Positions 25,746 to 32,586 of a stretch of 64,000 nt of DNA are shown here, one piece after another. The notes under the pieces were generated by a model that was not told the origin of the DNA, did no database searches, and worked only from the letters and a program-made list of their open reading frames with translations. Made by a program: the position numbers and the translations under genes. The DNA lies in NCBI GenBank assembly GCA_036389485.1, contig DASVPR010000045.1, positions 134,554 to 198,553 on the forward strand, given 5' to 3'. Every line of letters begins with the position of its first letter. Within the stretch, counting starts at the first letter, position 1. This DNA comes from CADCVT01 sp036389485. GTDB taxonomy: Bacteria; Actinomycetota; Thermoleophilia; Solirubrobacterales; Solirubrobacteraceae.

Positions 25746-25772
25746 TCAACATCCTCGCGCACCGGCCGACCA
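25746..25772 (+). promoter_or_regulatory. Flagellar-sigma promoter for flgF
   Basis: TCAA (25746-25749), 16 bp, CCGACCA (25766-25772). The -10 ends 10 bp before the flgF ATG and there is no Shine-Dalgarno, so a leaderless or near-leaderless mRNA is predicted. Confidence 0.7.
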
Positions 25773-25782
25773 TCCGGTGCGT

Positions 25783-26469
25783 ATGGAGCGTGGGCTCTAC
25801 ATCGCCGCGTCCGGGATGCTCTCCGAGATGCAGCGCCAGGATCTGATCGCCAACGACCTGGCGAACGCGTCGACGCCCGGCTACAAGGCCGACCGCACCT
25901 CGCAGCACTCGTTCGCCGAGATCCTGCTCGAGAACCGGCGGACCGGCGAGACCGTCGGCGCGCTCGGCACCGGCGTGTCGATCGCCCGGCAGGTCACCGA
26001 CCTCGCTCCCCAGGCCGCCCGGGAGACCGGCGAGCCGCTCGACTTCGCGATCACCGGCGACGGCTTCTTCGGCGTTCAGACCGCCGACGGCCTGCGCTTC
26101 ACGCGCAACGGCCGCTTCATGGCCGACGGCACCGGGCGCCTCACCGACCAGCTCGGCAACGCCGTGGTCGGCCGCGACGGCGCGCCGGTGACGGTCGCCG
26201 CCGACGGCACCGTCGACCCGGCGCAGCTCGGTGTGTTCACCGTGCAGAACGCCCGCAAGGCGGGCGAGGGGCTGTTCACCGGCGCGGCCGGCGGGCAGGC
26301 CGCGGGGAACGTCCGCTCCGGCGCCCTCGAGGGCTCCGGCGTCGACGCCGCCCGCACGATGGTCGACATGATCGCGTCGCTGCGCGCCTTCGAGGCGGGC
26401 CAGCGCGTGATCACCACGATCGACTCGACGCTGCAGAAGGCAGCGAACGACGTCGGTCGCGTGGCCTGA
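25783..26469 (+). CDS. flgF: Flagellar rod protein FlgF
   Basis: A 228-residue rod protein: MERGLYIAASGMLSEMQRQD, LANASTPGYKADRTSQHSFA, EPLDFAITGDGFFGVQTADG, RFTRNGRFMADGTGRLTDQL and C-terminal SGVDAARTMVDMIASLRAFE. FlgF and FlgG are paralogues; the shorter, first gene is called FlgF by position. Start set at the ATG next to the promoter. Confidence 0.88.
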   Translation: MERGLYIAASGMLSEMQRQDLIANDLANASTPGYKADRTSQHSFAEILLENRRTGETVGALGTGVSIARQVTDLAPQAARETGEPLDFAITGDGFFGVQTADGLRFTRNGRFMADGTGRLTDQLGNAVVGRDGAPVTVAADGTVDPAQLGVFTVQNARKAGEGLFTGAAGGQAAGNVRSGALEGSGVDAARTMVDMIASLRAFEAGQRVITTIDSTLQKAANDVGRVA

Positions 26470-26484
26470 ACGTCCACCTCTCGC

Positions 26485-26511
26485 TAAAGCCGCATCCAGC
26501 CCGTCCGACTA
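26485..26511 (+). promoter_or_regulatory. Flagellar-sigma promoter for flgG and downstream genes
   Basis: TAAA (26485-26488), 16 bp, CCGACTA (26505-26511), in the 114-bp gap between flgF and flgG. It would drive flgG through csrA and possibly flagellin. Confidence 0.7.
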
Positions 26512-26583
26512 CCCGGGCCGACGAAGATCGCCCATGGCTGGACCGCCCCTTGGCGGAGGCCAGGGCTCCCCCCCAGGAGACCC

Positions 26584-27309
26584 GTGCTCGAAGGCATGTA
26601 TACGGCTGCCGCCGGTATGGCGGCGCAGCAGCAGCGTCTTGCGGCGCTGTCCAACGACCTCGCGAACGTCAACACGACGGGCTACAAGCGCGTCCGCGTC
26701 GCCTTCCGCGATCTCGTCTACACCCCCGCCGGCCCCGGGACGTCCCCCGGGATCCAGGAGGGCGCGGGCGCCGCGGCGACCAGCGTCGGCCGCGGGGCCG
26801 CGCAGGGCGCGCTGAAGCGCACCGACCGCCGCCTCGACGTCGCCGTCGACGGCCCCGGCTTCATCCGCGCCCGCGGCGCCGACGGGTCGGAGGTCCTGAC
26901 CCGCGACGGCGCCCTGCAGCTCGACGCGAACGGGCGCCTGATGACCTCGAGCGGCCACTTCACCGGCGTGACGCTTCCCCCCGGCACCGCCGAGGACCAG
27001 ATCTCGATCGCGGCCGACGGCACGGTCTCGGACGGCAACCGCGTCGCGGGCCGTCTCGAGCTCGTCACCGTCCGCGCCGTCGACGGCCTGCGGGCCAACG
27101 GCGACAACACGTACTCCGCCACCGTCGCGAGCGGCAACGCCGCCGCCGGCGACGTGCGCATCGAGCAGGGCGCGCTGGAGGCCTCGAACGTCGACGTCGC
27201 GGACGCGATGGCCGACATGATCGAGGCGCAGCGCTCCTTCGAGCTCGCCTCCCGCGCGATCCGCATGCAGGACCAGCTCCTCGAGATCGCCAACGGGGTG
27301 AAGCGGTGA
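26584..27309 (+). CDS. flgG: Distal rod protein FlgG
   Basis: A 241-residue rod protein starting with GTG (VLEGMYTAAAGMAAQQQRLA) after a clear AGGAG site, with ALSNDLANVNTTGYKRVRVA, RRLDVAVDGPGFIRARGADG, LTRDGALQLDANGRLMTSSG and C-terminal ALEASNVDVADAMADMIEAQ plus RSFELASRAIRMQDQLLEIA. The distal rod of the Gram-positive basal body. Confidence 0.92.
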   Translation: MLEGMYTAAAGMAAQQQRLAALSNDLANVNTTGYKRVRVAFRDLVYTPAGPGTSPGIQEGAGAAATSVGRGAAQGALKRTDRRLDVAVDGPGFIRARGADGSEVLTRDGALQLDANGRLMTSSGHFTGVTLPPGTAEDQISIAADGTVSDGNRVAGRLELVTVRAVDGLRANGDNTYSATVASGNAAAGDVRIEQGALEASNVDVADAMADMIEAQRSFELASRAIRMQDQLLEIANGVKR

Positions 27310-27578
27310 GCGTCCCCGCCGTCGGCGGCGCCATGCCGCTGCCGGGTCCGGGTGGGGAGACTCACCAGAAGCGGACCGACGCCGAGCGCGTGGGACTGGC
27401 CTTCGAGCGGATGCTCCTCGTGCAGCTCACCGAGCAGCTCGCCAAGACCGCGCAGCCGGAAGGTGAAGGCAGCGCCGCGACGCAGGCGTACCGCGACCTG
27501 CTGCCCGGCGTCATGGCCGACGCCATGGTGGCCGGCGGCGGGATCGGCCTCGGCGACGCGCTCGGAGGGGTTCGATGA
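27306..27578 (+). CDS. flgJ: FlgJ N-terminal-like rod-binding protein
   Basis: A 90-residue protein containing the rod-binding domain only: GLAFERMLLVQLTEQLAKTA, then YRDLLPGVMADAMVAGGGIG. The muramidase domain of enterobacterial FlgJ is absent; the SLT protein at 11035-11655 may supply that activity. GTG start overlaps the flgG stop; stop overlaps the flgN start. Confidence 0.85.
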   Translation: MSVPAVGGAMPLPGPGGETHQKRTDAERVGLAFERMLLVQLTEQLAKTAQPEGEGSAATQAYRDLLPGVMADAMVAGGGIGLGDALGGVR

Positions 27579-28126
27579 GCCTTCCCGCCTCGCTCGTCCC
27601 CGCTCCGCCCGCCGAGATCGGGACCGCCGTCCTCGCACACCTCGCCGACCAGCTCGGCTCGAGCCGCCGGCTGCTCGACGCCGTCCTGCGCCAGGGCGCC
27701 GCGACGCGCCGCCAGGACGTCGACGGGGTCCTCAACTGCATCACCGAGATCCAGGGCGAGATGGACCGCCGCGGCAAGCTCGAGACCGAGCGCGCCCAGC
27801 TGCTCGTCCGCGCCGCCGGCATGCTCGGCCGCCAGCCGCACGAGGTCACGCTCGACGCGCTCGTCTCGCTGATGGAGCCCGCAGACGCCCAGCTCGCCCG
27901 TGAGCGCTCCGCCGAGGTGCGCGGCCTGCTCAACGAGATCCAGCGCGAGCACGTCGTCAACCGCGCCCTGATGCGGCAGGAGCTCGCCTTCCTCGACCAT
28001 CTCGTCCGCCTCGTCGGCGCCGAGGAGGACCCCGGCTATCGCCCTGGCGGTGAAGGGGTGGGCGGGCGGGGACTGTCTCCTGCGCGTCTGACCTCGTCCC
28101 ACCGCGTCCTGGACCTCCAGGCATGA
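27575..28126 (+). CDS. flgN: Hook-filament junction chaperone FlgN
   Basis: A 183-residue, mostly alpha-helical protein (AVLAHLADQLGSSRRLLDAV ... VLNCITEIQGEMDRRGKLET ... LREIQREHVVNRALMRQEL-type helix) with a disordered C-terminal tail. It matches FlgN in size, helicity and position before flgK and flgL, its export clients. ATGA overlaps at both ends. Confidence 0.82.
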   Translation: MSLPASLVPAPPAEIGTAVLAHLADQLGSSRRLLDAVLRQGAATRRQDVDGVLNCITEIQGEMDRRGKLETERAQLLVRAAGMLGRQPHEVTLDALVSLMEPADAQLARERSAEVRGLLNEIQREHVVNRALMRQELAFLDHLVRLVGAEEDPGYRPGGEGVGGRGLSPARLTSSHRVLDLQA

Positions 28127-29436
28127 ACGTCTCGAGCTTCATGGGCCTGCAGACGGCGCTGAGGGGCCTGCTCGCCCAGCAGCGCGGCCTCGACGTCACC
28201 GCCCACAACCTCGCCAACGCGAACACGGTCGGCTACACGCGCCAGGAGGCTGCGCTCGTCGCCTCCGACCCCCTGATCATCAAGGCGGGCGCGACCGCGA
28301 GCGGCGCCGGCGCGCTGCTCGGCCAGGGCGTCGAGGTCGAGGCCTACCGCCGCCTGCGCGACGGCTTCCTCGACGTCCAGTACCGCGGCCAGACGATGGC
28401 GCTCGGCGGTCACGAGACGACCTCCCGCGCGCTCGCCAGCGTCGAGGCCGGGCTGAACGAGCCGGGCGACGGCGGCATCAACGCGCTGCTCTCGCAGTTC
28501 TGGAAGGCGTGGGGCGACGTCGCGAACTACCCGGAGAGCCAGCCGGCCCGCCAGGCCCTCGTCGGCCACGCCGACACGCTGGCCACCGCGATCCGCACCC
28601 TCGACGCGCGCCTGCAGTCGGTCGCGCAGGAGGCGATCGCCGAGTACAACACGATCACCGGGCCGTCGGGCCCGATCGTCGCCGCCGCGACCGAGATCCA
28701 GCGCCTCAACGTCATGATCGAGAGCGCGGTCAAGGCCGGCCGCGCGCCGAACGACCTGCTCGACCGCCGCGACGTCCTGCTCGACGAGCTGTCGAACTAC
28801 GCGCAGGTCTCGGTCACCGACCTCGGCAGCGGCCTGATCCGCGTGAACTTCGGCGACGCCGCGCAGCCGCTCGTGAACGGCACCGCCGCGCCGAACTGGC
28901 CGCAGGCGCTCGCCGCGCCGGGCGGCCGCCTCGGCGCGCTGATCGACCTCGGGCCGAAGACCAACGCGTACCGCGCGAGGCTCAACGACTTCGCCCGCGA
29001 GCTGAAGACCAGCGTGAACGCCCTGCACTCGCCGCCCGCCTTCTTCACCGCCACGGTCGGCGCCGAGGCGACCGACCTCGCCGTCGCCGTCACCGCGACG
29101 ACGGTCAAGCCCGGCTCGACGGCCGCCCCCGGCGCGAACGACATCGCCCTCGCGATCGCCGCCCTGCGCGGCAAGACCGCCGACCAGAAGTACGCCGACC
29201 TCGTCGGCACGATCGGCGCCGACGCCGCCAGCGTGAACCGCCAGCTCATCACCTCCCAGGCCCTCGTCGACGCGGCCGACACCCGCCGCCAGGAGGTCAG
29301 CGGCGTGGCGATGGACGAGGAGGTCACCAACATGATCCGCTTCCAGCGCGGCTACCAGGCCTCGTCCCGCGTCATGACGACGATGGACGAGATGCTCGAC
29401 GCGCTCATCAACCGGACCGGGAGGGTCGGGCTGTGA
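28123..29436 (+). CDS. flgK: Hook-filament junction protein FlgK (HAP1)
   Basis: A 437-residue junction protein: MGLQTALRGLLAQQRGLDVT, AHNLANANTVGYTRQEAALV, and the C-terminal SGVAMDEEVTNMIRFQRGYQ plus SRVMTTMDEMLDALINRTGR. The middle variable domains are short. Translationally coupled to flgN and flgL. Confidence 0.95.
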   Translation: MNVSSFMGLQTALRGLLAQQRGLDVTAHNLANANTVGYTRQEAALVASDPLIIKAGATASGAGALLGQGVEVEAYRRLRDGFLDVQYRGQTMALGGHETTSRALASVEAGLNEPGDGGINALLSQFWKAWGDVANYPESQPARQALVGHADTLATAIRTLDARLQSVAQEAIAEYNTITGPSGPIVAAATEIQRLNVMIESAVKAGRAPNDLLDRRDVLLDELSNYAQVSVTDLGSGLIRVNFGDAAQPLVNGTAAPNWPQALAAPGGRLGALIDLGPKTNAYRARLNDFARELKTSVNALHSPPAFFTATVGAEATDLAVAVTATTVKPGSTAAPGANDIALAIAALRGKTADQKYADLVGTIGADAASVNRQLITSQALVDAADTRRQEVSGVAMDEEVTNMIRFQRGYQASSRVMTTMDEMLDALINRTGRVGL

Positions 29437-30344
29437 GCGCCGGGCGCGTCACCGAGGGCATGCTCGGCCGCCGGCTGCTCAGCGACCTGCGCGCGAGCAC
29501 GCAGCGCATCGCGACCGCGCAGCGTCAGATCGCGTCGGGCCGCCGCATCGACAAGCCGTCCGACGACCCGCTGGCGACGCACAACGCGATGCGCCTGCGC
29601 TCCGAGCTCGGCGGGATCGAGCAGGACAAGCGCACGATCAGCGACACCAAGGGCTGGCTCGACACGACCGACTCGGCGCTCGCGACCATCACCGACGTCG
29701 TGCACCGCGCGCGGGAGCTCGCGCTGCAGGGCGCCAACGGCGCGATCGGCCAGACCGAGCGCAACAAGCTCGCCGACGAGATCGACCAGCTCATCGAGAC
29801 CGCGAAGAGCGCGGCGAACTCCTCGTACGGCGGCCGCTACGTCCTCGGCGGCACCGACACCGACGACCCGCCGTACACGCCGGGCGCGGTCGACGCCTAC
29901 GACGGCGACACCGGCCTCATCGCGCGGCAGATCGGCCCGGGCGTGTCGGTCCAGATCAACATCCCGGGCGTCAACATCCTGGGCAACGGGGCGGCCGGCG
30001 AGAGCCCCCAGAAGCTGCTCAGGACGCTCCGCACGCTCGCCGCCGATCTGCGCAGCGGCAACCTCCCCGGCCTCCGCGGCCCGGCGCTGAACAACCTCGA
30101 GAAGAACCTCGAGGACGTGACGTCCGCGCGCGGCGTCGTCGGCGCGCTGGCGACCCGCCTGGAGTCGGCCGAGGCCCGGCTCGCCCAGGTGGAGGAATCG
30201 ACCGTGTCCCTGCTCTCCGAGAACGAGGACACCGACATCGCCAAGGCGATGATCGACCTCACGACCCAGCAGTCCGTCTACCAGGCCGCGCTCCAGTCGG
30301 GCCAGTCCCTCATCCAACCCTCGCTCCTCGACTTCCTCAGGTGA
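29433..30344 (+). CDS. flgL: Hook-filament junction protein FlgL (HAP3)
   Basis: A 303-residue protein resembling flagellin at its ends: ISTAQRQIASGRRIDKPSDD-type N-terminus (QRQIASGRRIDKPSDDPLAT), SSYGGRYVLGGTDTDDPPYT, and C-terminal ENEDTDIAKAMIDLTTQQSV with YQAALQSGQSLIQPSLLDFL. GTG start overlaps the flgK stop. Confidence 0.95.
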   Translation: MSAGRVTEGMLGRRLLSDLRASTQRIATAQRQIASGRRIDKPSDDPLATHNAMRLRSELGGIEQDKRTISDTKGWLDTTDSALATITDVVHRARELALQGANGAIGQTERNKLADEIDQLIETAKSAANSSYGGRYVLGGTDTDDPPYTPGAVDAYDGDTGLIARQIGPGVSVQINIPGVNILGNGAAGESPQKLLRTLRTLAADLRSGNLPGLRGPALNNLEKNLEDVTSARGVVGALATRLESAEARLAQVEESTVSLLSENEDTDIAKAMIDLTTQQSVYQAALQSGQSLIQPSLLDFLR

Positions 30345-30352
30345 TGTCCAAC

Positions 30353-30796
30353 ATGGCAGTGACCCTCCACAGCACGCGGTTCGGCCGGCTCGAGGTGCCG
30401 GCGGATGCCGTCATCGAGTTCCCGAACGGCCTGATCGGCCTGGGCGGCACGCGCTACGCGCTGCTGGCCCGCTCGGAGGACAGCGCCTTCATCTGGCTGC
30501 ACTCGCTCGACGACCCGGAGCTGGCCGTCCCGGTCACCAACCCGTGGCGCTTCTTCGGCGAGTTCGAGGTCGAGCTCTCCGACGAGGAGGCCGAGCGCAT
30601 CGGCATCACCGACGCCGAGCAGACCTCGGTCTACGTCACCGTCCGCGCCGCCGAGGCGCTCGAGGACTTCCACGCGAACCTGCGTGCGCCGATCCTCATC
30701 GCCCACGGCAAGGGCTACCAGGTCATCAACCAGGCCGGTGAGGCTCCCATGCGCGCGCCGCTGTTCGCGGGGCTCGCGAAGGAGGCCGCGGCCTGA
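30353..30796 (+). CDS. fliW: Flagellar assembly factor FliW (CsrA antagonist)
   Basis: A 147-residue FliW: STRFGRLEVPADAVIEFPNG, LIGLGGTRYALLARSEDSAF, WLHSLDDPELAVPVTNPWRF, and LRAPILIAHGKGYQVINQAG. FliW binds flagellin and CsrA in turn. AGGTGA seven bases upstream favours the ATG at 30353; GTG 30341 and ATG 30344 are in-frame alternatives. The stop overlaps the csrA ATG (TGATG). Confidence 0.93.
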   Translation: MAVTLHSTRFGRLEVPADAVIEFPNGLIGLGGTRYALLARSEDSAFIWLHSLDDPELAVPVTNPWRFFGEFEVELSDEEAERIGITDAEQTSVYVTVRAAEALEDFHANLRAPILIAHGKGYQVINQAGEAPMRAPLFAGLAKEAAA

Positions 30797-31023
30797 TGCT
30801 CATCATCACCCGCCGTCCCGGCGAGAAGATCATGCTCGGCGACGACGTCGTCGTCGAGGTGATCGAGGTCAGCGGATCGAACGTCCGCATCGGCATCGCC
30901 GCGCCGAAGTCGGTCCCGGTCTACCGCGAGGAGATCTGGACCGCCGTCAAGGAGGAGAACGCCGCCGCCGCGGCGACCCCCTCCGACGTGTCACTGCCGT
31001 CCCCCGACCCACTCCCCCAGTAG
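30796..31023 (+). CDS. csrA: Carbon storage regulator CsrA
   Basis: A 75-residue CsrA: MLIITRRPGEKIMLGDDVVV, EVIEVSGSNVRIGIAAPKSV, PVYREEIWTAVKEEN, then a Pro/Ser-rich tail. In Bacillus, CsrA represses flagellin translation and FliW relieves this. Here fliW, csrA and flagellin are consecutive, the complete circuit. Confidence 0.96.
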   Translation: MLIITRRPGEKIMLGDDVVVEVIEVSGSNVRIGIAAPKSVPVYREEIWTAVKEENAAAAATPSDVSLPSPDPLPQ

Positions 31024-31042
31024 GCCCCCCGAAGTCCGCTAA

Positions 31043-31060
31043 GGAAGGAACTAGACAGGA
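31043..31060 (+). promoter_or_regulatory. Candidate CsrA-binding leader and ribosome site of flagellin
   Basis: Three GGA triplets (31043-31045, 31047-31049, 31058-31060) lie in the 36-bp csrA-fliC gap; the first two make the ribosome site AAGGAAGGAA and the third overlaps the ATG. GGA is the core CsrA target, so CsrA bound here would block the ribosome. Confidence 0.55.
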
Positions 31061-31869
31061 TGTCTCTTCGCATCAACCACAACATCGAGGCGCTCAACGC
31101 CCATCGCCAGCTCGTCGGTACGAACGAGAAGATCAAGAAGGCGATGGAGCGGCTGTCGTCCGGCTACCGGATCAACCGGGGCGGCGACGACGCCGCGGGC
31201 CTCGGCATCTCGGAGCGCATGCGCGCTCAGATCCGCGGCCTGACCCAGGCGCAGCGCAACACGCAGGACGGCATCTCGATGGTGCAGACCGCCGAGGGGT
31301 CGCTGGCCGAGGTCCACGCGATGCTGCAGCGCATCCGTGAGCTGGCCGTCCAGTACAAGAACGGGTCGCTGAGCGACACCGACCGGGCGGCGATCTCGTC
31401 CGAGGTCGCGCAGCTGTCCGCGGAGATCGAGCGCATCGGCTCGCAGGCCGAGTTCAACGGCATCAAGCTGCTGAACACGATCGCGAACATCACGTTCCAG
31501 GTCGGCGCGAACGACGGCGACGTCATCGCCGTCTCGACGATCAGCCTCTCCGGCGCGATCGGCACCCTCGCCGTCGCTCTGTCGACGGCGTCGAACTCCG
31601 ACATCACCGAGCTCGACGCCGCCCTGAGCGCCGTCAGCCAGCAGCGCGCGGTCTTCGGCGCGGTCCAGAACCGCTTCGAGCACACGCTGAGCGCGATGTC
31701 GGTCTACCAGGAGAACCTGGTCGCCGCCGAGAGCCGGATCCGCGACGTCGACATGGCCGAGGAGATGGTCAACCTGACGAAGGAGCAGATCCTGATGCAG
31801 GCCGGCCAGGCGATGCTCGCGCAGGCCAACCAGACGCCGTCGTCCGTCCTGCAGCTGCTGCAGGGCTAG
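31060..31869 (+). CDS. fliC: Flagellin FliC
   Basis: A 269-residue flagellin: MSLRINHNIEALNAHRQLVG, RLSSGYRINRGGDDAAGLGI, QRNTQDGISMVQTAEGSLAE, and C-terminal ESRIRDVDMAEEMVNLTKEQ with MLAQANQTPSSVLQLLQG. The D2/D3 domains are almost absent, giving a minimal filament. Any surface modification would have to fall on the short central loop (about 150-185), rich in Ser/Thr. Only one flagellin gene is in the window. Confidence 0.97.
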   Translation: MSLRINHNIEALNAHRQLVGTNEKIKKAMERLSSGYRINRGGDDAAGLGISERMRAQIRGLTQAQRNTQDGISMVQTAEGSLAEVHAMLQRIRELAVQYKNGSLSDTDRAAISSEVAQLSAEIERIGSQAEFNGIKLLNTIANITFQVGANDGDVIAVSTISLSGAIGTLAVALSTASNSDITELDAALSAVSQQRAVFGAVQNRFEHTLSAMSVYQENLVAAESRIRDVDMAEEMVNLTKEQILMQAGQAMLAQANQTPSSVLQLLQG

Positions 31870-31872
31870 CGC

Positions 31873-32565
31873 CTAGGCAGAAGACCAGAGCGCTCCCGTG
31901 AGGAACATCGTGGGCCTGGCCCTCCATTCGAGGGCCAGGCGCCACAGCTCCGCGGGAGCACGCGGGCCCGGGAGGTCGCAGGCGGCTGCGACCTCGGGCA
32001 CCGCCAGCCGCGGCCAGCGCCGCAGCGCCTCCTCCACCGTCGGCAGAGGCTGAGAAGCCGCCTCGCCCTCGACGATCAGCGCGGGCATCTCGTGCCCCGC
32101 GGCCCTCTCCAGGTCCGCCGCGAACGCCTCGGTGATCGCGTTCGAGGCGAGGTCGATCGAGAACCGCTCGACGTTCAGGCCGGGCACGTCGCGGGCCAGC
32201 GCCGTCAGCGCGTCGGCGGTGTCCGCCTTCACCTGCTCGCACATCACCGCCTCACGCACCCGCCGGAGGTAGGGCCCGTCGAGCCCCTGCTCGGCCGCCG
32301 CCTTGACCGCGAGGCACGCGGGGTACGAGCTCTTCGGCGGAGCGTCGAGCCAGAGCCGGGGATCGACCGGCATCCCGGTCTCCGCGGCGACGTCGAGCGT
32401 CTGCGCAAGGGCCTGGCCCGGGACGATCTCCCTCCAGCGTCCGCCCATGACGTAGGTGATCGTCACCTCGTCGCCGAATTCGGCCTCGATGCGGCGGACC
32501 CGAGGTTCCAGCCCCCACGACCGCGGGCAGAGTGGATCGGTGACGTAGAGGACATGGACGGGCAT
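31873..32565 (-). CDS. DsbA-fold protein (SpxH/FrnE-like), monothiol
   Basis: A 230-residue thioredoxin-fold/DsbA protein starting MPVHVLYVTDPLCPRSWGLE. The DPLC-x-x-W-GLEP signature is that of the SpxH (YjbH)/FrnE group, but the second active-site cysteine is replaced: Cys12-Pro-Arg-Ser15. No signal peptide is visible, so it is cytoplasmic. SpxH is a protease adaptor in Firmicutes; whether that role applies here is unknown. Its -10 is shared with the divergent kinase gene, and its last codons overlap the putative flagellin terminator. Confidence 0.8.
   Translation of the reverse strand: MPVHVLYVTDPLCPRSWGLEPRVRRIEAEFGDEVTITYVMGGRWREIVPGQALAQTLDVAAETGMPVDPRLWLDAPPKSSYPACLAVKAAAEQGLDGPYLRRVREAVMCEQVKADTADALTALARDVPGLNVERFSIDLASNAITEAFAADLERAAGHEMPALIVEGEAASQPLPTVEEALRRWPRLAVPEVAAACDLPGPRAPAELWRLALEWRARPTMFLTGALWSSA
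31914..31940 (+). terminator. Perfect 11-bp hairpin, probable flagellin terminator
   Basis: GCCTGGCCCTC (31914-31924) and GAGGGCCAGGC (31930-31940) pair around a 5-base loop, 45 bp after the flagellin stop and inside the 3' end of the convergent DsbA-like gene. No T-run follows. Confidence 0.5.
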
Positions 32566-32573
32566 CCGGTCAG

Positions 32574-32580
32574 CACAATA
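32574..32580. promoter_or_regulatory. Shared -10 element of two divergent genes
   Basis: CACAAT (32574-32579) reads as a -10 for the kinase gene (GTG seven bp later), and the overlapping TATTGT on the minus strand (32580-32575) as a -10 for the DsbA-like gene (ATG nine bp later). The two start codons are 21 bp apart with no room for ribosome sites. Confidence 0.55.
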
Positions 32581-32586
32581 GGCGGC

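Noticed and set aside
28068..28080. GGGGACTGTCTCC in the flgN tail as a repeat copy
   Set aside because: One mismatch breaks the palindrome and it lies in a low-constraint coding tail; evidence is too weak.
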